Of a DNA stretch of 64,000 nt, positions 28,650 through 36,515 are shown piece by piece. Every line of letters begins with the position of its first letter. Within the stretch, counting starts at the first letter, position 1. The notes beneath the pieces are model-generated. The model searched no databases. It saw only the letters and a list, made by a program, of their open reading frames with translations, and was not told the DNA's origin. Position numbers and translations under genes: made by a program. Origin of the DNA: Marinoscillum sp. MHG1-6 (GTDB lineage Bacteria; Bacteroidota; Bacteroidia; Cytophagales; Cyclobacteriaceae); NCBI RefSeq assembly GCF_024714475.1, contig NZ_JAMZMI010000001.1, positions 434,001 through 498,000 on the forward strand, given 5' to 3'.

Positions 28650-29309
28650 ATGAGAAAAAACGTCCTTCTATTACTTTTTCTAATTTCTGCATCATTTCTT
28701 TCACAAGCTCAATCCAAACTGGGATTGAAATTTTCTCCGGTGATCTCCTCCAGTAGAATCACGCTAACGGACAGCACCTATGATGTGAATGCCAATGGTA
28801 CTCGCGGTACTTTTTCGATTGGTTTAATATATGACCATCAAATTGCCGAGACCTATTTCTTCAGCACGGGACTCATTTTTATGCCTAAAAGAACACACTT
28901 ACAGGTAAGGGGAGAAAATAACCCCACCAGTATTCCTGTAGGTGTGAACCCTAATGAAACTTACAAGCTTCAATATTTACAGTTTCCGGTCACACTGAAA
29001 CTTTACACCAATGAGATCGTGCCTGATGGCAAGATTTTCTTTCAGGTTGGTTCAGCACTAGAGTTTCTGGTGAATAGTGAACCTTCCAGGGAAGATTATG
29101 ACCTCGTCGAAGATTTTACTGTTTTTGATTTTGCTGTACTTCTGGGTACCGGATATGAGTACAGGGTGGGGGTGAATACCACACTGTTTTTTGAAGTAAG
29201 CTATCAGCGTGGATTGATCAATCAAATAAAAGCTCTTCGCTATGATTTTCAGGAAGAGCTTTTAATTAAAAGTAATATCGTCGCACTGGATTTCGGGATC
29301 AAGTTTTAA
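28650..29309 (+). CDS. outer-membrane beta-barrel protein (PorT-like fold)
   Basis: An open frame extends 5-prime to 28347, but the ATG at 28650 gives a Sec signal (MRKNVLLLLFLISASFLSQAQ) and the upstream part is antisense to gldB. The 219 residues contain about eight amphipathic beta strands ending in aromatic positions (FSIGLIYDHQ, YFFSTGLIFMPK, LQYLQFPVTLKLY, KIFFQVGSALEFLV, TLFFEVSYQRG) and a C-terminal Phe (LDFGIKF), as needed for barrel insertion. This is the general 'outer membrane beta-barrel/PorT family' type, which includes the secretion protein PorT. The divergent pairing with gldB makes a secretion link attractive but unproven. Its stop overlaps the rng stop on the opposite strand. 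Confidence 0.82.
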   Translation: MRKNVLLLLFLISASFLSQAQSKLGLKFSPVISSSRITLTDSTYDVNANGTRGTFSIGLIYDHQIAETYFFSTGLIFMPKRTHLQVRGENNPTSIPVGVNPNETYKLQYLQFPVTLKLYTNEIVPDGKIFFQVGSALEFLVNSEPSREDYDLVEDFTVFDFAVLLGTGYEYRVGVNTTLFFEVSYQRGLINQIKALRYDFQEELLIKSNIVALDFGIKF

Positions 29310-30856
29310 GTCTCGATCAATTCCCCCTGTGCATTCAGGAGATTATACTCGCTAATAGTCAATGATGAATCTTCTATCAGGGTTACCCATTTTTGATATT
29401 TGAAGAACCATTTTACTCTTCGGGAAATCAATCCTCTTTTAAAATAGGCATACAAATAAGGGTGCAGGCTCAAGGCCAGCTTACCTTCATTTTGACTCCC
29501 CAATACGAGATCAATAGTGTTCTCAATCTGCTCTGCAATAAGGATCGAGGCAGAAATCTGACCTGTTCCTCCACATGTTGGACAAGCTTCACGGGTTGTA
29601 ATATTCAACTCCGGTCTTACTCGCTGTCTGGTGATTTGCATCAAACCAAACTTCGATAGTGGAAGGATCGTATGCTTGGATCGATCATCCTTCATTTCCT
29701 GCTTGATGCGATCGTAAACCTTTTTACGATTGTCCGCTTTGCGCATATCAATGAAGTCAATCACAATGATACCACCCATATCACGTAATCTAAGCTGACG
29801 AGCAACTTCTGCAGCCGCCTCCAGATTAACTTTCAGGGCTGTGGTCTCCTGATCCTCTTCCCGGTTAGACTTATTTCCGCTATTAACATCAATAACGTGC
29901 AGTGCCTCAGTATGCTCAATGATCAAATAGCCTCCATTGGCAACGCTGACCGACTTTCCAAATGAAAGTTTGAGCTGCTTCTCAACACCAAAGGCCTCGA
30001 AAATCTTAACCTTATTGTTATAGAGCTTTAATATTTTCTCCTTGTCCGGAGCAATTTTCTGAATGTATGACTTGATCTCACCATGAAGATCTTTATCATC
30101 TACAGTAATGCTGTCAAATGACTCATTGAGCACATCTCTCAGAATGGAGTTGGCTCTGTTCATTTCCCCGATCACTTTTTCACCGGGCTTAGCAGTTCTT
30201 AAACTCTTGATTCCCTGATCCCAGATCTTGACCAGGTTTCTTAGATCGTTATCAAGCTCTTTTACATCCTTACCCTGTGCAACCGTACGAATGATCACAC
30301 CGAAGTTTTCGGGTTTGATGGAACTGATAAGACGAGATAATCTTTTTCTTTCAGCAGAATCACTGATTTTTTTCGATACGCTTACCGCATTCGAAAATGG
30401 TACCAGTACTATGTATCTGCCGGCAATCGACAACTCACAGGATAGTCTCGGACCCTTCGTCGAGATAGGTTCCTTTACCACCTGAACCAATATTTTCTGA
30501 TTCTTGGTAAGGACCTGATTCATTTTGCCAAGCTTATTAATATCCGGCTCATGTGAAAACCCCGTGAGTTTAGAACTCACGTTTTTTCGGTTGAGCACAA
30601 GCTTGGTAAACTTATTAAGAGATTGTACCTGGGGACCTAGGTCCAAATAATGCAAGAATGCGTCTTTCTCATAGCCAATATCTATGAAAGCCGCATTCAA
30701 ACCTTGCACTACTTTTTTAACCGTGCCGAGGTATATATCACCAACATTGAAGGCATTTCCATCTTCTTCCTGATGGAACTCTACCAGCTGTTTGTTCTTA
30801 AGAAGGGCAATCCGACATCCTTTTTGAGTTGAGTTCAGTATTAATTCAGTACTCAT
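29306..30856 (-). CDS. rng: ribonuclease E/G family (RNase G)
   Basis: Endoribonuclease acting on mRNA and rRNA precursors. The 516 residues contain an S1 RNA-binding domain near the start (GDIYLGTVKKVVQGLNAAFIDIG and DAFLHYLDL), the catalytic Asp pair in LHVIDVNSGNKS and IIVIDFIDMRKADNR, and the zinc-link CPTCGGTGQ. There is no long C-terminal scaffold, so it is RNase G-like rather than RNase E. It heads away from the small basic ribosomal-type gene, the TPR gene and HU, all on the minus strand and closely spaced. Confidence 0.96.
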   Translation of the reverse strand: MSTELILNSTQKGCRIALLKNKQLVEFHQEEDGNAFNVGDIYLGTVKKVVQGLNAAFIDIGYEKDAFLHYLDLGPQVQSLNKFTKLVLNRKNVSSKLTGFSHEPDINKLGKMNQVLTKNQKILVQVVKEPISTKGPRLSCELSIAGRYIVLVPFSNAVSVSKKISDSAERKRLSRLISSIKPENFGVIIRTVAQGKDVKELDNDLRNLVKIWDQGIKSLRTAKPGEKVIGEMNRANSILRDVLNESFDSITVDDKDLHGEIKSYIQKIAPDKEKILKLYNNKVKIFEAFGVEKQLKLSFGKSVSVANGGYLIIEHTEALHVIDVNSGNKSNREEDQETTALKVNLEAAAEVARQLRLRDMGGIIVIDFIDMRKADNRKKVYDRIKQEMKDDRSKHTILPLSKFGLMQITRQRVRPELNITTREACPTCGGTGQISASILIAEQIENTIDLVLGSQNEGKLALSLHPYLYAYFKRGLISRRVKWFFKYQKWVTLIEDSSLTISEYNLLNAQGELIET

Positions 30857-30881
30857 TACTCAAAATTTAGATGTTAGACTA

Positions 30882-30971
30882 TTACTTCTTCTTGTGACGG
30901 TTTTTTCTTAGTCTTTTCTTTCTCTTGTGAGTAGCGATCTTATGTCTTTTTCTCTTTTTACCGCAAGGCAT
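30882..30971 (-). CDS. 29-residue very basic protein, AURKAIP1/COX24-type ribosomal protein
   Basis: Too short for most gene finders but clearly coding: ATG at 30969-30971, TAA at 30882-30884. The product, MPCGKKRKRHKIATHKRKKR followed by LRKNRHKKK, has 18 Lys/Arg and 4 His among 29 residues. It matches the small AURKAIP1/COX24-domain proteins found in Bacteroidota, whose relatives are mitochondrial ribosomal protein mS38 and the mycobacterial bS22. It lies between rng and the TPR gene with 25- and 21-base gaps, in an operon whose other members act on RNA and DNA. A ribosomal role follows from the family, not from anything shown here. Confidence 0.85.
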   Translation of the reverse strand: MPCGKKRKRHKIATHKRKKRLRKNRHKKK

Positions 30972-30992
30972 AATTCTTTGTGTTTTAGTTAC

Positions 30993-31793
30993 TTAAATAT
31001 TTTCTAATTCCTTTATGTAGTTCGCTGCTGTAGCTTTTAAGGCTTCATCAGCATTTTCAAACTCCAAATATTTTTCAAAGGCTTCCAAACCTTTCTCGGC
31101 TTCTCCGAGCTCCGCGTAAGTGACACCCAAATAAAACCAGGCCTCATGATCTTCCGCATTAATTTCTACCAGATTCAGAAAGCGCTCTTTTGCTCTTTCA
31201 TATTGTCCGGATCGAATGGCCAGCAAACCAAGATTTAATATGGCCTCTCTGTTTTCAGGATCTGTTTCCAAAACCTCCCTCAACATCATCACCCCACTCA
31301 TTGGGTTTTCTGTTGTCATCATGGTCATGGCGAGTTTATTCTTCCATGCCAGATTATCCGGGTATTCCTTCAACAAGTTCTCGAACATTTCTCTGGCCTT
31401 CCCTGCAAATTTCAGTGCCTGATTTTCATCCGAGGCATTCTGTGAAGCACGGTAATAAATCATTGCCGCCACTTCCTGCCCAAAAAGGGATGAACCCTGC
31501 TCCAAAATGCGGTCGGCATAACTCGAAGCACTGTCAACCATACGGTACTTCAAAAACATGTCGGCCAAAGAGTCCGCAAAGTTAATAAAAGTTTTGTTTT
31601 CAACCAGCCCAATTAATTGAGCGCGCAAATACGTAATTCGCTCGTTATCAGCGGGTGTAACGTCCATGCTGTGAACAACGGGTTCGGCTATTTCACTTGT
31701 CTGATCATTTTCCACCACACTACGTGGAAGGCTGTAGATCACAGCGACCAAAACAAGTCCTACGATTATAAGAATGATCTGACTTTTATTCAT
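30993..31793 (-). CDS. membrane-anchored TPR protein
   Basis: The 266 residues start with one transmembrane helix (NKSQIILIIVGLVLVAVIYSL) and no lipobox, giving a periplasmic-facing or cytosolic TPR domain. At least four TPR-like helical pairs follow from about residue 90, for example KAREMFENLLKEYPDNLAWKN, NREAILNLGLLAIRSGQYER, KERFLNLVEINAEDHEAWFY and LGVTYAELGEAEKGLEAFEK. TPRs are protein-binding scaffolds; the partner is unknown. The gene lies between HU and the small basic protein, and the same arrangement is familiar from other Bacteroidota. Confidence 0.85.
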   Translation of the reverse strand: MNKSQIILIIVGLVLVAVIYSLPRSVVENDQTSEIAEPVVHSMDVTPADNERITYLRAQLIGLVENKTFINFADSLADMFLKYRMVDSASSYADRILEQGSSLFGQEVAAMIYYRASQNASDENQALKFAGKAREMFENLLKEYPDNLAWKNKLAMTMMTTENPMSGVMMLREVLETDPENREAILNLGLLAIRSGQYERAKERFLNLVEINAEDHEAWFYLGVTYAELGEAEKGLEAFEKYLEFENADEALKATAANYIKELENI

Positions 31794-31797
31794 TCGT

Positions 31798-31819
31798 AAA
31801 ACCTCTTATTTGAGGTTTT
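31798..31819 (-). terminator. hairpin around the HU stop codon
   Basis: AAAACCTC (31798-31805) and GAGGTTTT (31812-31819) form an eight-pair stem with the HU stop codon in the six-base loop. On the minus strand the descending arm supplies the T run. The next gene begins five bases later, so it may terminate only part of the HU transcripts and lower expression of the TPR gene. Confidence 0.45.
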
Positions 31820-32096
31820 TGCTGTTTTTGATTTTCTCAATGAAAATCTTGGATGGCTTGAAGCTAGGCACAAAGTGCTCATCAATGATTATTGCCGTAT
31901 TTTTGGAAATGTTTCTGGCTATCTTCTTAGCTCTTTTCTTGTTCACGAAGCTGCCGAAACCTCTTACGTAGATGTTTTCACCTGACGCCATAGAGTTTTT
32001 TACCACCGAGAAAAAAGCCTCTACACTAACCTGAACATCGGCCTTATCTATGCCGGTCTTTTCTGCTATCTCGTTGATTACGTCTTGTTTAGTCAC
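31806..32096 (-). CDS. HU-family DNA-binding protein
   Basis: Histone-like dimeric DNA-bending protein of 96 residues. It shows the helical N-terminus (TKQDVINEIAEKTGIDKADVQ), the core GENIYVRGFGSFVNKKRAKKIARN and the C-terminal FVPSFKPSKIFIEKI. In the DNA-clasping arm, the tip reads ARNISKNTAIIIDEHFVPSF rather than the Arg-Asn-Pro of classical HU/IHF, so the intercalating proline is missing, a feature common in the Bacteroidota form. A promoter with a perfect TAnnTTTG box lies 50 bases upstream. Confidence 0.95.
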   Translation of the reverse strand: MTKQDVINEIAEKTGIDKADVQVSVEAFFSVVKNSMASGENIYVRGFGSFVNKKRAKKIARNISKNTAIIIDEHFVPSFKPSKIFIEKIKNSKNLK

Positions 32097-32145
32097 AATT
32101 AATTCTATTATGTAAGTTTAATGCCCGGGCGAAAATTCCGGTCGC

Positions 32146-32159
32146 CAAATTTAAATTTG
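32146..32159. promoter_or_regulatory. palindromic divergent promoter element between HU and mutY
   Basis: CAAATTTAAATTTG is a perfect 14-base palindrome in which the minus-strand -7 box TAAATTTG (32146-32153) and the plus-strand box TAAATTTG (32152-32159) overlap by two bases. For HU a TTG lies 23 bases upstream (32177-32179). For mutY no TTTG is seen at the proper distance, so that direction is weaker. Confidence 0.45.
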
Positions 32160-32201
32160 GTTTGGTAATAAAAAAACAATATCCGGTTTTAATAGACACA
32201 A

Positions 32202-33242
32202 TTGCAAAGAAACCAAAACTATTTCGTACAAGAGCTAATCGATTGGTTTTCAAAAGCTAAGAGAGATTTGCCGTGGAGACAAACACGTGACCCATACAAA
32301 ATATGGCTTTCTGAAATCATCCTTCAACAAACAAGGGTAGAGCAGGGTTTACCGTATTATGAGCGGTTTATAGACCATCACCCTGACGTCCATTCACTGG
32401 CAGATTCTAATGAAAAGGATGTTCTCAAGCTTTGGGAAGGGTTAGGCTATTATTCCAGAGCAAGAAATTTGCACGCTACGGCCAAATTTATTTCCAAAGA
32501 ACTGAACGGCACCTTTCCAAACAATTATCAAAACCTACTCCAGCTGAAAGGGATAGGGCCCTACACTGCAGCGGCAATTGCATCTATTGCCTTTAAAGAA
32601 AGTACTCCTGTTGTGGACGGGAATGTTTATCGCTTTGCTTCGCGCTATTTTGGAGTATTTGATGACATCACGCAAAGTGCCACACGAAAAACCTTTGAGT
32701 CGTTGCTTAGAGATATTATCCCTTCTGATCGACCAGATGATTTTAACCAGGCCATGATGGAGTTCGGTGCCACAGTATGTACGCCTTCCCCAAACTGTGA
32801 TCAATGTCATTTTACTCAATCCTGTTTTGCTTATCAGCAAAAAGCTCAGAACCAATTACCGGTTAAAACCAAAAAAGTAAAAGTCAGTGAAGAGCATTTG
32901 AACTATTTAATCTTCGAGCATTCGGGAAAGTACCTCCTCCATTCAAGAACTGAAGGTATTTGGAAAGGTCTCTATCAGTTTTATTTAATCCGGTCAAAAG
33001 AAGAACAAAAGGAGCTTCTCAATAAATATGATGGGAAGGTGACTATGGAATCGGAGATCATTAAACATATTTTAACGCATCGCAGACTTTGGGTGAAATT
33101 TGTCACAATTGAAATCCACGAGGCAAAATCATTTAAGAACCTTTCTAAAGAATTAGGATTACATCCTTTTAGCTTAGAAGAAATGCTAAATTTGCCTCGT
33201 CCAAAAGTGATTGTGAACTATTTGCAACAAGCAGTTAATTAA
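32202..33242 (+). CDS. mutY: A/G-specific adenine glycosylase
   Basis: Removes adenine mispaired with 8-oxoguanine. The start is a TTG at 32202: an in-frame TAG stands at 32193 and no ATG precedes the conserved N-terminus (LIDWFSKAKRDLPWR). Visible motifs are the catalytic Glu in SEIILQQTRVEQGLPYYERF, the helix-hairpin-helix LKGIGPYTAAAIASIAF, Asp in VVDGNVYRF and the [4Fe-4S] cysteines in CTPSPNCDQCHFTQSC. The C-terminal NUDIX-like 8-oxoG recognition domain is present (KYLLHSRTEGIWKGLYQF). 346 residues, normal length. It is followed after 13 bases by ssb. Confidence 0.96.
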   Translation: MQRNQNYFVQELIDWFSKAKRDLPWRQTRDPYKIWLSEIILQQTRVEQGLPYYERFIDHHPDVHSLADSNEKDVLKLWEGLGYYSRARNLHATAKFISKELNGTFPNNYQNLLQLKGIGPYTAAAIASIAFKESTPVVDGNVYRFASRYFGVFDDITQSATRKTFESLLRDIIPSDRPDDFNQAMMEFGATVCTPSPNCDQCHFTQSCFAYQQKAQNQLPVKTKKVKVSEEHLNYLIFEHSGKYLLHSRTEGIWKGLYQFYLIRSKEEQKELLNKYDGKVTMESEIIKHILTHRRLWVKFVTIEIHEAKSFKNLSKELGLHPFSLEEMLNLPRPKVIVNYLQQAVN

Positions 33243-33255
33243 CTAATTTTAGAAA

Positions 33256-33708
33256 ATGGCAGGAGTAAACAAGGTAATTTTAGTAGGAAGGTTAGGGAAA
33301 GAGCCTGAAATCAGACATTTAGAAAATGGAGCTGCAGTTGCCAATTTTCCGATTGCGACTTCAGAAACATATAAGGACAGAAACACCGGTGAGCGTAGAG
33401 AGCAAACCGAGTGGCACAACATCGTTCTTTGGAGAGGATTGGCAGAAGTAGCTGAAAAGTTTCTCAAAAAGGGCGATATGGTGTACATCGAAGGAAAACT
33501 CAGGACACGTTCCTGGGAAAAAGATGGAATAACCAGATATACCACCGAAGTTGTAGGTGATAACATGACCATGCTTGGTGGAAATTCTGGAGGAGGACAA
33601 AGCGGCGAGCCTTATGGTGGCTCTCAAGAAGTAGCAAAACCGGTAGAAAGCTCAGCTTCAACTTTTGATGCGGGCTCCGATGTAGCTACGGATGACTTGC
33701 CGTTTTGA
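33256..33708 (+). CDS. ssb: single-stranded DNA-binding protein
   Basis: The 150 residues hold one OB fold ([20 protein letters not shown] through [21 protein letters not shown]) and a Gly/Ser-rich tail ending in the acidic tip ATDDLPF, which recruits repair and replication partners. It binds single-stranded DNA as a tetramer. Start and length are typical. It lies between mutY and gldE, an arrangement I know from many Bacteroidota, and may be transcribed with both. Confidence 0.97.
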   Translation: MAGVNKVILVGRLGKEPEIRHLENGAAVANFPIATSETYKDRNTGERREQTEWHNIVLWRGLAEVAEKFLKKGDMVYIEGKLRTRSWEKDGITRYTTEVVGDNMTMLGGNSGGGQSGEPYGGSQEVAKPVESSASTFDAGSDVATDDLPF

Positions 33709-33730
33709 TGTTTAACTTAACGAAACCTGA

Positions 33731-35095
33731 TTGGAAACATCTATAGACGATCCATACCCCTCGGTGCTTTTAACAGCATTTGTAGAACAACCACTTTCAT
33801 TTTATTTAGTTAACGGACTGGGCATTCTTGCACTTTTGCTTTTATCCGGATTGATTTCCGGATCAGAAGTGGCATTTTTCTCATTGAGCAGGGAACAAAT
33901 TCAGGAATCTGCTACGTCGGATAACCAACGGGACAAGTACATCAGTAGGCTGGTGATGAGCCCGAAACGATTACTGGCCAATATCCTGATTCTAAACAAC
34001 CTGGTGAATATTTTCATCGTCACCATTTCTACCTTTGCAACCTGGAAGCTGGTGGGTAGTAAAGATGCGGGAGGCGCGGTCATTATCACATTGACCGCTG
34101 TAGTTACTATACTCATTATTTTTCTCGGTGAGATCGTACCTAAAGTATTTGCCAACCACAACAACCAGAGCTTTGCACGCTTTAGTGCGCCGATGCTCAT
34201 TTTTTCTGACAAGATATTACGACCCATTTCATGGCTACTGATGAGTATCAGCAATGTGATTGAATCGCGTATTGAAAGAAAAGGCTATAACCTCTCAGTT
34301 AATGAAATCAACGATGCCCTTGAAATCACTGCGGATAAAGAAGTGGTAAGTGCTGAGGAAAAAGACATGTTAAAAGGTATTGTGAATTTCAGTACCCTGT
34401 CGGTAAAGCAAGTCATGAAATCACGGATAGACATTATGGCGGTGGATGTCGAAACGGATTTCCATGAACTGATGAATCAGGTAAATAAGACTGGATACTC
34501 CAGAATCCCTGTTTTTGAAGAAACAATAGACAATATTGAAGGAATACTTTACATCAAAGACCTTCTTCCTCACCTTCACAAGGAGGAGGATTTCGAATGG
34601 CAGACGCTCCTCCGTCCGGGCTTTTTCATACCGGAAAGCAAAAAGATCGATGGATTATTAAAGGACTTTCAGGAGAAACAAGTTCACATGGCCATCGTGG
34701 TAGATGAATATGGCGGAACCTCCGGACTCATTACCCTGGAGGATGTGATTGAGGAAATCGTAGGGGAGATCAATGACGAGTTCGACGATGAACGAGACGT
34801 TGCCTTTACTAAGCTTGACGCAAATACCTATGTTTTTGAAGGTAAAACTTCACTTAACGATTTCTGCAAAATCACAGAGGTTGATTCATCCAGTTTTGAG
34901 AAAATTAAGGGTGACAGCGAGTCACTTGGAGGTTTGTTGCTTGAAATCAATACGAAGCTTCCAAGTGCCGGAGAAAAAATCCGATACGGTTCTTTTCTAT
35001 TTACCGTTGTTGCAGTGGACCAGAAAAGGATTAAAAGAATTCGGGTGTTTATAGACCCTAAAAAAGAGGTGGCAGTTAAAGACTTTGAAGATTAA
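33731..35095 (+). CDS. gldE: gliding-motility protein GldE, CorC/CBS-domain membrane protein
   Basis: GldE is an inner-membrane relative of HlyC/CorC transport proteins and works with GldD in gliding/type IX secretion. It must start at or after the TTG at 33731 because the codon just before it is a TGA stop; no in-frame ATG occurs before the conserved region, so TTG is my choice. A DUF21 transmembrane region spans about 22-190 (LVNGLGILALLLLSGLISGSE). Paired CBS domains follow at about 215-340 (MKSRIDIMAVDVETDFHELM, MAIVVDEYGGTSGLITLEDV), then a CorC_HlyC C-terminal domain. The stop overlaps the gldD start by one base. Confidence 0.9.
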   Translation: METSIDDPYPSVLLTAFVEQPLSFYLVNGLGILALLLLSGLISGSEVAFFSLSREQIQESATSDNQRDKYISRLVMSPKRLLANILILNNLVNIFIVTISTFATWKLVGSKDAGGAVIITLTAVVTILIIFLGEIVPKVFANHNNQSFARFSAPMLIFSDKILRPISWLLMSISNVIESRIERKGYNLSVNEINDALEITADKEVVSAEEKDMLKGIVNFSTLSVKQVMKSRIDIMAVDVETDFHELMNQVNKTGYSRIPVFEETIDNIEGILYIKDLLPHLHKEEDFEWQTLLRPGFFIPESKKIDGLLKDFQEKQVHMAIVVDEYGGTSGLITLEDVIEEIVGEINDEFDDERDVAFTKLDANTYVFEGKTSLNDFCKITEVDSSSFEKIKGDSESLGGLLLEINTKLPSAGEKIRYGSFLFTVVAVDQKRIKRIRVFIDPKKEVAVKDFED

Positions 35096-35682
35096 TGGTA
35101 AAACAGTTTTGTGTATGCGTTTTGGGTGTGATGTTATTTGGTTGTCAGGGAGATTATTTGCCTAAGCCTAAAGGTTATAATCGAATAGACCTTCCCGAAC
35201 ATGAATATACCAACCTTCCCGACACACTTCCATATCAGTTTGAGTACTCTACGATAGCTACGCTCAGTCCGCATGAGTCCTGGATCACAGAGCGCTATTG
35301 GATCGATATCAACTATGAAAACATGGATGCCATGGTTCAAATAACCTACAAGCCTATTCTGAATAAAGATTCGTTAATGCGTGGTTATTATACTGATTCT
35401 TATAAACTCACCTCACAGCACAACGTGAAGGCTTACGCCATAGACGAGATGATACTAGAACTTCCAAATGGCAATTTTGCCTCCGTTTCCAGTCTTGAAG
35501 GTGAAGTTCCAACGCCCTTTCAATTTCATGTTTCCGATAGTAACCGGCATTTCATTCGTGGTGCGTTATATTTTGAAACTGCTACTAAAAATGACTCACT
35601 TGCACCTGTGATTAGTTACCTCAAACAAGATGTAATTCATCTGCTGGAAACCCTTCAGTGGGACCATGGTAACAAAAAGTAA
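35095..35682 (+). CDS. gldD: gliding-motility lipoprotein GldD
   Basis: Lipoprotein of 195 residues with lipobox LFGC (Cys17), followed by the family start DYLPKPKGYNRIDLPEHEY. The rest is a compact beta-rich domain (WIDINYENMDAMVQITYKPI, FHVSDSNRHFIRGALYF). The known requirement in gliding bacteria is for motility and secretion together with GldE. It is coupled to gldE by a one-base TAATG overlap and ends about 60 bases before the next gene. Confidence 0.93.
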   Translation: MVKQFCVCVLGVMLFGCQGDYLPKPKGYNRIDLPEHEYTNLPDTLPYQFEYSTIATLSPHESWITERYWIDINYENMDAMVQITYKPILNKDSLMRGYYTDSYKLTSQHNVKAYAIDEMILELPNGNFASVSSLEGEVPTPFQFHVSDSNRHFIRGALYFETATKNDSLAPVISYLKQDVIHLLETLQWDHGNKK

Positions 35683-35743
35683 AACATAACTACAAAGTTT
35701 TCTGTTATATCCATTATTTTCATAGTTATAACTAACCACCAAT

Positions 35744-36508
35744 ATGGATATCAACAATTACGACAAGGTCTTTGAGACCGTCCGGGATATTGAAAAAAAT
35801 GTAGTCAAAACGCACATCAACCGTCTTGAGGAATTAGACAAGTTGATGCCCGCGAACCCCGTTTTTTTCTGCATTACTAATACTACCAAGCACTCCTTTG
35901 AATACGTAAGTAAAAATTTTCATCATGCTACCGGCCTGGACCCGAAAAAAATGAAGGAAGAAGGCATGAACTATTGGTGGAGTAGATTTCATCCGGAAGA
36001 GGCAGATCTATGGGTGAATATTCTGGGAGAGCTGATGCAGTTTACGATGGGAAAAGTACCCTTCGAAGATCGCAAACGAGTTAGTTATATATGGAATTAC
36101 TCCATTAAAAATGTCAATGGCGAGTATATGAATATCACTCAGCACACCACACCCATGTATTTTGATGACCAGGGGAAGCCGGTGATAGGATTGGCGCATT
36201 ATACGGTGACTGGAAAAGGCGAGCGGCTTCCGTTAAAAGCTACCGCCATGATTCTCAACGCCAACGACATCTACGAAACGATCTTTCACAAAAACTTTTC
36301 TAAAGAACAAGCCGAGCAAAACCTGAGTAATAGGGAAATTGATGTCTTAAGATTGGTTGCAGAGGGATTGAACAATCAGGAAGTCGCGAACAAACTTTAT
36401 ATTAGCCTTCATACTGTGCAAACACACCGACGAAATATCATGGCGAAATCCAACTGTAATAACGTAACCGAATTAATCGCCAAATACATCAGAGAAGGAG
36501 TACTTTAA
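35744..36508 (+). CDS. PAS-domain LuxR-type transcriptional regulator
   Basis: The 254 residues combine an N-terminal PAS-like sensory domain (about 25-165, including PVFFCITNTTKHSFEYVSKN and YYMNITQHTTPMYFDD-like text) with a C-terminal LuxR helix-turn-helix (LSNREIDVLRLVAEGLNNQEV and LYISLHTVQTHRRNIMAKSN). There is no response-regulator receiver domain with a conserved Asp, so the signal is read directly by the PAS domain or a ligand. It lies 8 bases upstream of recG, so the two may be co-transcribed. Its targets are unknown. Confidence 0.88.
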   Translation: MDINNYDKVFETVRDIEKNVVKTHINRLEELDKLMPANPVFFCITNTTKHSFEYVSKNFHHATGLDPKKMKEEGMNYWWSRFHPEEADLWVNILGELMQFTMGKVPFEDRKRVSYIWNYSIKNVNGEYMNITQHTTPMYFDDQGKPVIGLAHYTVTGKGERLPLKATAMILNANDIYETIFHKNFSKEQAEQNLSNREIDVLRLVAEGLNNQEVANKLYISLHTVQTHRRNIMAKSNCNNVTELIAKYIREGVL

Positions 36509-36515
36509 ATCTTAT

